Source: Desulfovibrio sp.
GTDB taxonomy: Bacteria; Desulfobacterota; Desulfovibrionia; Desulfovibrionales; Desulfovibrionaceae
Direction of reading: 5' to 3'
Length of the DNA stretch: 12,937 bases
Assembly (NCBI GenBank): GCA_031275955.1
Contig: JAISNZ010000053.1
Span: 1-12,937, forward strand
The notes beneath the pieces were generated by a model, which saw only the letters and a list, made by a program, of their open reading frames with translations, did no database searches and was not told the origin of the DNA. Position numbers and translations under genes: made by a program. Shown piece by piece: positions 1 to 6,719 of this stretch; the stretch's first letter is position 1; every line of letters begins with the position of its first letter.

Positions 1-106
1 CCCTCGCTGACGTTCGGGACGAACGGCCCCTGCACCCCCGTTAAGTATTTCAATGGAATACGAAATGAGGGGGTTCGGGGCAGAGCCCCGCTAAATCAGT
101 ATTTCC
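1..106 (+). repeat. Three-hairpin intergenic repeat, left copy of an inverted pair
   Basis: This stretch matches the reverse complement of 8580-8686 with five substitutions (positions 71, 82, 91, 98, 100) and one 1-nt indel near position 40, about 94% identity. It contains three small hairpins in a row: CGTTCG-GGA-CGAACG (11-25), GTATTTC-AAT-GGAATAC (45-61, one G-T pair) and CGGGGC-AGA-GCCCCG (76-90). The changes at 71, 91, 98 and 100 fall outside the stems, and the change at 82 is in a loop. The element may extend left of the window. It ends 31 nt before the cusB start. It resembles REP or other short palindromic intergenic repeats; no protein is encoded. Confidence 0.85.
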
Positions 107-137
107 CCGGGAAAACGACGAAAAAGAGAGAATCGCC

Positions 138-1415
138 ATGACTGTGAAAAAAATATTCCCGGCCCTGCTGTTTTTGCTTGCCGGGGCGCTTCTGGGCCAG
201 GCTCTGCCCCGGCTCACCCCCTTCCCCCCTTCCGCGGGCGAGTCCCGCGGCCCGGGGGCGGACGCCCCCGGCAAAAGGGAAGGCGCAGTGCTGTACTGGT
301 ACGATCCCATGTATCCGGGAACCCATTTTGACAAGCCCGGCAAATCCCCGTTCATGGACATGGATCTGGTGCCCAAATACGCCGGGAGCGACGATGGGGC
401 GGGCATCCGCATCGATCCGGCCCAGGTGCGGAATCTGGCTGTGCGCACGGAAAAGGCGCGTTGGGGGAGGCTGCTCTTTTCCCGGGATATCCCCGCCAAT
501 GTCGAGTTCAACGACTACCAGCTCGCAAGGGTGCAGCCGAGGGCCGAGGGATTCGTGGAGAAGACCTATTCCCTGGCGGTGGGCGACAGCGTGCGGGCCG
601 GCGACCCCCTGGCGGAGATCACTGTTCCTGGCTGGGCCTCGGATCAGAGCGAATACCTGCTCCTGATCAGCCGGAAGGCCGATGCCCGGATCATCCGGGG
701 CGTGCGCGAACGGATGCGCCTGACCGGGATGCCGGAGGAAATGCTCAAGGCCGTGGACTCCACCGGCCGGGTCCAGACCCGCATGACCATCCACGCCCCC
801 GGCGACGGCGTGCTCACCAGCCTTGACGTCTATCCCGGCATGAACGTCAACAAAAACATGACCATCGCCACGATCCAGGGCACAGACCCCGTCTGGGTGA
901 CGGCCGACATCCCCGAGCGCGACGTGCATCTTGTCCGGGACGGCCTGAGGATCCGGGTCTCCGTGCCGGCCTGGCCCGACAGGGTCTTTTCCACGCGGAC
1001 CTTCTCCCTCCTGCCGAAGGCCGACCTCTCCACCCGCACGGTGCCCCTGCGCCTCGTCCTGGAGAACGGGGAGGGACTCCTGAAGCCCGGCATGAGCGCC
1101 ACTATCCGCCTGCGGGGGACAGGGGAGGAGTCCCTGCTGATTCCCACCCAGAGTTTGATTGATCTCGGTGAGGAGCAGCGCGTCATCACCAGGGCGCCTG
1201 ACGGCAGGTTTGTTCCCAGGAGGGTCCAAATCCTGCGCTCTTCAGGCGAGGAAACCGCCCTGGCCTCCGGCCTGGACCCGGGTGAGGAGGTGGTGGTCTC
1301 CGGCCTGTTCCTGATTGATTCCGAGGCCAACCTGCGCGGGGCGCTGGAGAGGATGCGCCGGGACAGCGGGGAGTCCGCCGGCCGGGACGGGCCCGCCGGG
1401 GAGGTACAGCCATGA
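138..1415 (+). CDS. cusB: Copper/silver efflux RND periplasmic adaptor, CusB family
   Basis: This is a membrane-fusion adaptor that would link the inner-membrane pump CusA to an outer-membrane channel and deliver Cu(I)/Ag(I) in the periplasm. The 425-aa protein starts with a hydrophobic export or anchor segment (residues 5-23). A heavy-metal-binding segment follows at about 52-81 (YWYDPMYPG, then PFMDMDLVPKY, with several Met residues). A lipoyl-like barrel half lies at about 131-165 (QPRAEGFVEK, VGDSVRAGDPL) and its partner at about 215-250 (HAPGDGVL, YPGMNV), with helical hairpin sequence between. Beta-barrel and membrane-proximal domains follow (PGMSATIRL, SGLFLIDSEANLRGA). The ATG is preceded by a purine-rich AGAGAG about 7 nt upstream. 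The stop overlaps the cusA start as ATGA. There is no CusF-like domain at the C-terminus. Family assignment is firm; metal specificity is inferred from the metal-binding segment and from CusA. Confidence 0.93.
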   Translation: MTVKKIFPALLFLLAGALLGQALPRLTPFPPSAGESRGPGADAPGKREGAVLYWYDPMYPGTHFDKPGKSPFMDMDLVPKYAGSDDGAGIRIDPAQVRNLAVRTEKARWGRLLFSRDIPANVEFNDYQLARVQPRAEGFVEKTYSLAVGDSVRAGDPLAEITVPGWASDQSEYLLLISRKADARIIRGVRERMRLTGMPEEMLKAVDSTGRVQTRMTIHAPGDGVLTSLDVYPGMNVNKNMTIATIQGTDPVWVTADIPERDVHLVRDGLRIRVSVPAWPDRVFSTRTFSLLPKADLSTRTVPLRLVLENGEGLLKPGMSATIRLRGTGEESLLIPTQSLIDLGEEQRVITRAPDGRFVPRRVQILRSSGEETALASGLDPGEEVVVSGLFLIDSEANLRGALERMRRDSGESAGRDGPAGEVQP

Positions 1416-4400
1416 TTGCCCGCCTGATCCGGGCCTGCATGGCGAACCGCTTCTTTGTCCTGCTCGGCGCGGGCATTCTCTCCGCCTGGGGACTCTGGGC
1501 CATTGCCAATACCCCCGTGGACGCGCTGCCGGACCTGTCCGACACGCAGGTCATCATCAGAACCTCATACCCCGGCAAAGCGCCGCAACTGGTGGAAAAC
1601 CAGATCACCTACCCGCTGACCACGGCCATGCTCTCGGTTCCAGGGGCGAAAACCGTGCGGGGCTTTTCCACCTTCGGGGATTCCTACGTCTACATCATCT
1701 TTGAGGACGGCACGGACCTCTATTGGGCCCGCAGCAGGGCGCTCGAATACCTGAACCAGGTCCAGAGCCGGCTCCCCTCCGGAGTCGTTCCCTCTCTGGG
1801 GCCTGACGCCACGGGCATCGGCTGGATTTTTGAATACGCCCTGGCGGACCGCGGCGGCCGGCACGATCTGGCCGAACTGCGTTCCCTGCAGGACTGGCTG
1901 CTGAAATTTGAACTCTCCTCCGTGCCCGATGTCGCGGAAGTCGCCTCCGTGGGCGGGGCGGTCAAGCAATACCAGATTGTGGTCGATCCCGTGAAAATGG
2001 CCCAGTATCAAATTCCCCTGGACTCCGTCCTGGAGGCGCTGAAGGCTTCCAACCAGGAGGGGGGGGGATCGGTGGTCGAACAGGCCGGATCGGAGTATAT
2101 GGTCAGGGCGAGCGGCTATCTCCAAAGCCTGGATGATTTTCGCAGGATCGTGCTCAGGGCTTCGGACAAGGGCACTCCGGTCTATCTCGGGGATGTGGCG
2201 GCCCAGATCCGGCTTGGCCCGGAAATGCGGCGCGGCCTGGTGGATCTCGACGGAGAGGGCGAGGTGGCCGGCGGCATTGTGCTCATGCGTTCCGGCAAGA
2301 ACGCGCGGGAGGTGATCCGGAACGTGCGGGCCAGACTGGACAGTCTGCGCCAAAGTCTTCCGGAAGGCGTGGAAATCGTCACCACCTATGACCGCAACCA
2401 GTTGATCGAGCGGGCCGTGGACAACCTCTCCTACAACCTTTTGGAAGAATTCCTGGTGGTCGCCGCGGTCTGCGCCCTCTTTCTCCTGCATCTGCGCTCG
2501 GCCCTGGTGGCCATCATTTCCCTGCCGCTGGCCCTCTTCGCCTCTTTCATCATCATGTATTACCAGGGAGTTTCCGCGAACATCATGTCCCTCGGCGGCA
2601 TAGCCATCGCCGTCGGGGCCATGGTGGACGCCTCCGTGGTCACGGTGGAAAACAGCCACCGCAAGCTGGAACGCTGGGAACGCGAACACCCCGGTTCGCG
2701 CCTGACCCAGGATCAGCGCTGGGAACTCGTTACCGGGGCGGCCCTGGAAGTGGGGCCGGCCCTGTTCGTCAGCCTGCTGATCATCACCCTGTCCTTTCTC
2801 CCGGTTTTCTCCCTGCAGGGGCAGGAGGGACGGATGTTCCGGCCCCTGGCCCTGACCAAACTCTATGCCATGGGCGCGGCGGCGCTGCTGTCCGTGATGA
2901 TCATTCCGGTACTCACCGGGCTCTGGGTGCGGGGCAAGATCCCCCCGGAGGACCGGAGCAGCCTGAACCGCTGGCTGATCAAGGGCTACACCCCCCTTAT
3001 CCGGATTGTGCTCCGTTTTCCCAAAACGACCCTGGCCCTGGCCCTGGCCCTGGCCCTGGCCTCCCTCTGGCCGCTCTCCCGCCTGGGCGGAGAGTTTCTG
3101 CCGCGCATGGACGAAGGGGATCTGCTCTATATGCCCTCTTCCCTGCCGGGGGTATCGGCCGCGGAAATCGGCCGCATCCTTCAAATTACCGATAAGTTGA
3201 TCATGACAGTACCCGAGGTGGAGCAGGTCTTCGGCAAGGCCGGCCGGGCGGAAACCGCCACGGACACGGCCCCCATCGAGATGCTGGAGACCACCATCCG
3301 GCTGAAGCCCAAAGATCAGTGGCGCGAAGGCATGACCATAGCCGGAATCATTGAGGAGCTGGACGCCGCGGTGCGGCTGCCGGGACTTGCGAACCTCTGG
3401 GTCCCCCCCATCCGCTCCCGCATCGACATGGTCTCCACAGGGGTGAAAAGCCCTGTGGGCATCAAGATTTCCGGGGCGGACATGAAGGCCGTCGATCAGG
3501 CGGCAACGGCCATCCAGACCGCCGTCCGGGATGTGCCGGGGGTCGCCTCGGCCCTGGCGGAATCCCTCACCGGCGGCCGCTATGTGGACGTGGACATCAG
3601 GCGCGAACAGGCGGCCAGATACGGCATGAACGTCGGCGACGTGCAGAAGTTCATCACCTCGGCCATCGGCGGGGAAAATGTCGGCGAAACCGTGGAAGGG
3701 GTGGCCCGCTATCCCATCAATCTGCGCTATCCCCAGGCCTACCGCGACAGCCTCGCCTCCCTCCGGAGCATGCCGGTGCTTACGCCCTCCGGCCGGCAGG
3801 TCCTTCTGGAAGATTTGGCCGACATCCGCATGATTGCCGGGCCGACCATGCTGAAAAGCGAAAACGGGCGGCTGGCGAGCTGGCTGTATATTGACGCGCG
3901 GGACCGGAGCCTGCTTGACATCGTGCGCGATCTGGACGCCGCCATACGGGAAGAGGTGCGGCTCCCGCCGGGGGTGAGCTATTCCTTCACTGGGCAGTAC
4001 GAGCTGATGGAGAGGGCCGATGCCCGGCTGCGGCTCATGGTTCCGGCGACATTGCTGATCATCTTCATCCTCCTGTATGCGGAATTCCGGAGCGCGGGCG
4101 AGGCCCTGCTGATCATGGGCTGCCTGCCCTTCGCCCTTGTGGGCGGAATTTGGTTCATGTACCTTCAGGGCTATGCCCTCTCGGTGGCCTCGGGGGTCGG
4201 TTTCATCGCCCTGGCGGGGCTGGCCGCCGAATTCGGCGTGGTCATGCTCGTCTATCTGAAGCATGCCGTGGCGGAGAGGCCGGCCCTCGCCTCGCCCGGC
4301 GCCGCGACGCAGCGCGAGGTGGACGAAGCCATTTACGACGGCGCTGTGCTGCGGGTCCGGCCCAAGGCCATGACCGTCATCACCACCGTGGCCGGGCTTC

Positions 4401-4567
4401 TGCCCATTTTCTGGCGGGCCGGCGCCGGTTCCGAGATCATGACCCGCATAGCCGCCCCCATGTTCGGCGGCATGGTCAGCGCGGCGTTCCTGTCCATGTT
4501 TATTGTCCCGGCGGCCTATAAGCTCCTCCTGAGCCGCAGACTGTCGGGAAAGGACAGGGGCGCGTGA
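1412..4567 (+). CDS. cusA: Copper/silver efflux RND pump, CusA (heavy-metal efflux family)
   Basis: This is an inner-membrane proton/metal antiporter of the HME-RND family that pumps Cu(I)/Ag(I) to the cell exterior through CusB and an outer-membrane channel. The 1051 aa equal the family's usual length, with twelve expected membrane segments and two large periplasmic loops. Family motifs are clear (VDALPDLSDTQVIIRTSYPG, RSRALEYLNQVQS). The three methionines of the E. coli metal pathway (M573, M623, M672) have counterparts at M574 (GDLLYMPS), M624 (PIEMLETT) and M673 (RIDMVSTG). The proton-relay residues have counterparts at D406 (GAMVDASV), E940 (AAEFGVV) and K985 (RPKAMTV). All six are offset by one from E. 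coli. The start overlaps the cusB stop and has a strong GGGGAGG site at 1398-1404. Oddities are a run of nine G at 2059-2067 and a CTGGCC tandem repeat in one membrane helix. The methionine triad favours Cu/Ag over Zn/Co/Cd. Confidence 0.96.
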   Translation: MIARLIRACMANRFFVLLGAGILSAWGLWAIANTPVDALPDLSDTQVIIRTSYPGKAPQLVENQITYPLTTAMLSVPGAKTVRGFSTFGDSYVYIIFEDGTDLYWARSRALEYLNQVQSRLPSGVVPSLGPDATGIGWIFEYALADRGGRHDLAELRSLQDWLLKFELSSVPDVAEVASVGGAVKQYQIVVDPVKMAQYQIPLDSVLEALKASNQEGGGSVVEQAGSEYMVRASGYLQSLDDFRRIVLRASDKGTPVYLGDVAAQIRLGPEMRRGLVDLDGEGEVAGGIVLMRSGKNAREVIRNVRARLDSLRQSLPEGVEIVTTYDRNQLIERAVDNLSYNLLEEFLVVAAVCALFLLHLRSALVAIISLPLALFASFIIMYYQGVSANIMSLGGIAIAVGAMVDASVVTVENSHRKLERWEREHPGSRLTQDQRWELVTGAALEVGPALFVSLLIITLSFLPVFSLQGQEGRMFRPLALTKLYAMGAAALLSVMIIPVLTGLWVRGKIPPEDRSSLNRWLIKGYTPLIRIVLRFPKTTLALALALALASLWPLSRLGGEFLPRMDEGDLLYMPSSLPGVSAAEIGRILQITDKLIMTVPEVEQVFGKAGRAETATDTAPIEMLETTIRLKPKDQWREGMTIAGIIEELDAAVRLPGLANLWVPPIRSRIDMVSTGVKSPVGIKISGADMKAVDQAATAIQTAVRDVPGVASALAESLTGGRYVDVDIRREQAARYGMNVGDVQKFITSAIGGENVGETVEGVARYPINLRYPQAYRDSLASLRSMPVLTPSGRQVLLEDLADIRMIAGPTMLKSENGRLASWLYIDARDRSLLDIVRDLDAAIREEVRLPPGVSYSFTGQYELMERADARLRLMVPATLLIIFILLYAEFRSAGEALLIMGCLPFALVGGIWFMYLQGYALSVASGVGFIALAGLAAEFGVVMLVYLKHAVAERPALASPGAATQREVDEAIYDGAVLRVRPKAMTVITTVAGLLPIFWRAGAGSEIMTRIAAPMFGGMVSAAFLSMFIVPAAYKLLLSRRLSGKDRGA
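3032..3061 (+). repeat. CTGGCC x5 tandem repeat inside cusA
   Basis: Five perfect copies of the hexamer CTGGCC encode (Leu-Ala)5 in a membrane helix of CusA. Because the unit is 6 bp, copy-number change by slippage would lengthen or shorten the helix by two residues and keep the frame. Confidence 0.9.
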
Positions 4568-4590
4568 GCGTCGCGGCCTCCCCGGGGAGC

Positions 4591-4619
4591 TTGCGGAACG
4601 TTCCCGATGGATCTATACA
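4591..4619 (+). promoter_or_regulatory. Weak candidate sigma70-type promoter for the small winged-helix gene
   Basis: TTGCGG (4591-4596) and TATACA (4614-4619) are separated by 17 bp, downstream of the cusA stop and about 133 bp upstream of the 56-aa gene. The match to TTGACA/TATAAT is 3 of 6 and 4 of 6. The region between cusA and the small gene has no other good candidate. This is a guess from spacing and sequence only. Confidence 0.3.
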
Positions 4620-4688
4620 ACTTTTCTCTGAGGATGCGACTGGAAGGCGAAAATGCCCTGAAAACTGTCGCCTCGTCAAGCCGTAAAG

Positions 4689-4726
4689 GCGCCTGGCGGC
4701 CGCGCGGCCGCCCGCCGCAGAGGCGC
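4689..4726. other. GC-rich palindrome/hairpin between cusA and the small winged-helix gene
   Basis: A perfect 18-bp palindrome, GGCGGCCGCGCGGCCGCC (4695-4712), lies inside possible outer arms GCGCCT (4689-4694) and AGGCGC (4721-4726). It could fold as a hairpin in RNA or act as a dimeric DNA-binding site. A short CCTTTT follows at 4733-4738, too weak a T-run to call an intrinsic terminator with confidence. It lies 27 bp before the ATG at 4753. Confidence 0.45.
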
Positions 4727-4752
4727 GACGCACCTTTTGGGGAGGAAAATCC

Positions 4753-4923
4753 ATGGAAAGCAAAGTTCTTGAAGTCTTGCGGAAAGCTGGCAAACCCCTG
4801 CGCCCCGGCGACATTGCCAAGGAATTGAGCGCGGATTCCAAAGAGATCGGCAAGGCCATTGACGGCCTGAAAAAGGCGGGGAAAATCCATTCGCCCAAGC
4901 GTTGTTTCTACGCCCCGGTCTGA
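4753..4923 (+). CDS. Small winged-helix-like DNA-binding protein, 56 aa
   Basis: The protein begins MESKVLEVLRKAGKPLRPGD and ends SPKRCFYAPV. Its pattern is that of a minimal winged helix-turn-helix: helix 1 (residues 2-12), a KPLRPGDIAKEL second helix (15-25), a recognition helix (about 29-42, DSKEIGKAIDGLKKAG), and a short beta wing (KIHSPKRCFYAPV, 44-56). A strong ribosome site GGGGAGGAA (4739-4747) precedes the ATG, and base use matches its neighbours, so it is very likely translated. I believe similar one-domain proteins occur in related anaerobic proteobacteria, often named only transcriptional regulator. Its target is unknown. It follows cusA by 185 bp, which makes metal-linked regulation possible but unproven. 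The stop codon lies immediately before the hairpin mosaic at 4925. Confidence 0.8.
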   Translation: MESKVLEVLRKAGKPLRPGDIAKELSADSKEIGKAIDGLKKAGKIHSPKRCFYAPV

Positions 4924-4924
4924 T

Positions 4925-5063
4925 ACCAAGTTGCGTTCAAACTCGTTTGAATGCAAGACGCCAAAGTTTTTGAAAAACAGGCAAAGCCTGATTTTTCAAA
5001 AACTTGCGGGCAGCGGCTTCGCCTCTGCCCTACCAATCAGCTTTCCATTGAAAGCAAATTGGT
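4925..5063. repeat. 139-bp four-hairpin mosaic with near-inverted ends
   Basis: Four hairpins follow each other almost without gaps. The first is 4931-4956 (12-bp stem, one G-T). The second is 4964-5005 (19-bp stem with one bulged A; arms AAGTTTTTGAAAAACAGGC and its partner, loop AAA). The third is 5008-5030 (GGGCAG-c-GGC, loop TTC). The fourth is 5032-5063 (ACCAAT and GCTTTC stems, loop CATT). The ends form a 9/10 inverted repeat, ACCAAGTTGC (4925-4934) versus GCAAATTGGT (5054-5063). GGTCTGA occurs directly before it (4917-4923) and at its right end (5061-5067). This looks like a REP/BIME-type or miniature transposable element. The second hairpin could also stop transcription from either side. 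No coding potential was seen. Confidence 0.8.
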
Positions 5064-5071
5064 CTGAAACC

Positions 5072-5109
5072 GCCCGCGCGTCGGCTTGGCGGGCTGGATC
5101 AGTCCCGCC
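5072..5109 (+). promoter_or_regulatory. Two mutually exclusive hairpins in the leader of the cytidylyltransferase-like gene
   Basis: GCCCGC (5072-5077) can pair with GCGGGC (5089-5094), while the overlapping GGCGGG (5088-5093) can instead pair with CCCGCC (5104-5109). Only one of the two stems can form at a time. The pair lies 120-160 nt before the ATG at 5231. It could be an attenuation-like switch, but short GC pairings arise easily by chance in DNA this rich. The rest of the leader (5110-5220) shows no clear promoter. Confidence 0.25.
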
Positions 5110-5230
5110 CTCCCCGCCGCGGATTGAAACTTTCCCTGGGGAATCTTTGTCGGGCATAGCGCCGGTTGACGGCGCATGAACATCTCCAGCAAAACGGAGT
5201 TCCCCTCGTGAACCGCTCCAGGGAGGCAGC

Positions 5231-5674
5231 ATGAATATCGTCATCACCTACGGCACCTATGATCTCCTGCACATCGGGCACATCAGCATGCTCAAGCGCT
5301 GCCGCTCCCTGGGCGACAGACTCATTGTCGGGCTGTCCACGGACGCCTTCAATCTGAAGATGAAAAACAAGGTCTGCATCCAGACCTACGCGGAACGCAA
5401 GGAAATCCTGGAGGCCCTGCGCTGGGTGGATCAGGTCATTCCCGAGGAAAACTGGGAGCAGAAAAGCGCGGATGTGGAAAACTACTCCGTGGACGTCTTC
5501 GCCATCGGGGACGACTGGAAGGGGAAATTCGATTTTTTGAAATCCCTCTGCAAGGTCATCTACCTGCCCCGCACGGAGGGCATTTCCACGACCCTGCGCA
5601 AAAACCAGATTGTTCAGACCTTCAGTCTGCCGGGACTGCGCAATCCCGGCACCGCCCCTGATGAAACGCCCTGA
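5231..5674 (+). CDS. Glycerol-3-phosphate cytidylyltransferase-like protein (TagD/GCT family)
   Basis: A cytidylyltransferase-fold nucleotidyltransferase of 147 aa. The family joins CTP to a phosphorylated alcohol; TagD makes CDP-glycerol from glycerol-3-phosphate. The sequence shows GTYDLLHIGH at residues 8-17 (nucleotide-binding HxGH: H14, G16, H17), LSTDAFN after the second strand, and RTEGISTT at 114-121, the diagnostic C-terminal nucleotide-binding motif. TagD proteins are about 130 aa; this one has a C-terminal tail (about residues 130-147, rich in Pro and Gly) that overlaps the next gene by 14 bp. The ATG has a GGGAGG site 4 nt upstream. CDP-glycerol or a similar activated alcohol would feed cell-surface polymer or head-group synthesis, but no glycerophosphotransferase lies nearby, so the substrate stays open. 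Confidence 0.85.
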   Translation: MNIVITYGTYDLLHIGHISMLKRCRSLGDRLIVGLSTDAFNLKMKNKVCIQTYAERKEILEALRWVDQVIPEENWEQKSADVENYSVDVFAIGDDWKGKFDFLKSLCKVIYLPRTEGISTTLRKNQIVQTFSLPGLRNPGTAPDETP

Positions 5675-6677
5675 TCCCGCCCGGGCCCGCATTCTGCGCG
5701 ATGCGCGGAGCAAGGCCGCTGTTTTGGAAATCCTGGACCCGGATGCCCCGGAGGAGGCCGACGAATGCCAGACCTTCTCGCCCCTGGGCGCCTCTGTGGG
5801 CCGCTGGAGCCTCTATGCGGGAGGGACGCGGCGCGGGCTGGACCTCTCCGTCCCCCTGGCCGAAGGAACCGGCCCCGGCCGCTTTCCCCTGCCCCTCGTG
5901 GGCAAGGAACGCCGCCTCTTTGCCCTGCGCCTCCGGGATCAGGTCTATTTTCTTGCCGAGCGGCGGCTCCCCATGGCCGGGGGCTTCAACGTCCGGGACC
6001 TTGGCGGCCTTGTCGGCGCGGATAACCGGCGGGTGATCTGGGGCAGTATCCTCCGCGCGGATGACCTGCAGGCGCTCACCCCGGACGATCAGGCCTATCT
6101 CGCCGGCCTGCCCCTGCGCACAGTGCTGGATTTTCGCCTGGAGCAGGAAGCCGCCCGCTTCCCGGACAGGCTCCCCCCCACCGTGCGCCGCCGCCTTTCG
6201 CGCCCCATCCTCGCCGGCGCCCGGAACGCCGGGGCGGCCTCCTTTTCCGAGGAGGAAGCCGACGCCTTCATGACGGACATCTACCGCTACCTGGCTCTGG
6301 CTGAAAAACCCCTCGCCGTTTACCGGGAACTGTTTCACCTCCTGCAATGGGAGGAAGACGCCCAGCCCCTGCTCTTTCACTGCTCCGCCGGGAAGGACCG
6401 CACCGGCTTTGCCGCCGCCCTTGTCCTCCTCAGCCTGGGCGTTCCCCAAGAGACGGTCCTGCGCGACTATCTGGCCTCCCGCCTCTGTCTGACGGGGAAA
6501 TATCCTTCTTCCGCCGGCATTTTTTCCGTCCGGGAGATCTATCTGCGGACGGCTCTGGAGGAAATCGTCCGCGTTCACGGCTCCCTGGGCGGCTATCTGG
6601 AAAACGTCCTCGCCGTGGATCAGGAGCGGATGCGCCGCCTCTATCTGGAGCGGATGCCGCAAGCCTGGAAAAAATGA
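5661..6677 (+). CDS. Protein-tyrosine/serine phosphatase-like protein (Y_phosphatase3 type)
   Basis: A 338-aa phosphatase of the cysteine-based dual-specificity type found in bacteria (the Listeria LipA / Mycobacterium PtpB group). The catalytic loop HCSAGKDRTG gives nucleophile C241 and phosphate-binding R247 (CX5R). The upstream signature FNVRDLGG starts at residue 109, and GSILRADDL and TVLDFRLEQE follow in the expected order. An aspartate next to the Arg (D246) is typical of this subfamily. Residues 1-100 form an extra, probably beta-rich N-terminal domain (RWSLYAGG, LFALRLRDQVYFLAERR). There is no obvious signal peptide, so it is predicted cytoplasmic. The start at 5661 overlaps the previous gene by 14 bp, suggesting co-translation; a TTG further upstream in frame (5610) is less likely. 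Substrate unknown: a protein, phosphoinositide or small phosphate ester is possible. Confidence 0.85.
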   Translation: MKRPDPARARILRDARSKAAVLEILDPDAPEEADECQTFSPLGASVGRWSLYAGGTRRGLDLSVPLAEGTGPGRFPLPLVGKERRLFALRLRDQVYFLAERRLPMAGGFNVRDLGGLVGADNRRVIWGSILRADDLQALTPDDQAYLAGLPLRTVLDFRLEQEAARFPDRLPPTVRRRLSRPILAGARNAGAASFSEEEADAFMTDIYRYLALAEKPLAVYRELFHLLQWEEDAQPLLFHCSAGKDRTGFAAALVLLSLGVPQETVLRDYLASRLCLTGKYPSSAGIFSVREIYLRTALEEIVRVHGSLGGYLENVLAVDQERMRRLYLERMPQAWKK

Positions 6678-6719
6678 GGAAGGGCGTTTGCGCGAGATTT
6701 CTCAGCGGATTGAAAGGCG

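Noticed and set aside
1565..4264. 899-aa open frame on the minus strand opposite cusA
   Set aside because: It is a shadow of cusA caused by high GC at third positions. Its composition is Gly/His/Arg/Gln-rich with no domain pattern, while the plus-strand frame is a complete CusA with all motifs.
4931..5063. CRISPR-like array
   Set aside because: The palindromes are four different hairpins, not a repeated unit with spacers of regular length, and no cas gene is near.
5176..5211. Possible 11-codon upstream reading frame (MNISSKTEFPS) before the TagD-like gene
   Set aside because: No ribosome site and no repeated regulatory codons; short frames like this occur by chance.
5610..5660. Longer phosphatase starting at the in-frame TTG at 5610
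   Set aside because: It would overlap the previous gene by 65 bp with a non-ATG start. The ATG at 5661 gives a compact 14-bp overlap and a more plausible N-terminus.
6678..6719. Terminator between the converging phosphatase and pstA genes
   Set aside because: Only a very short GCG-TTT-GCG-type pairing is present and no T-run follows, so nothing could be supported.
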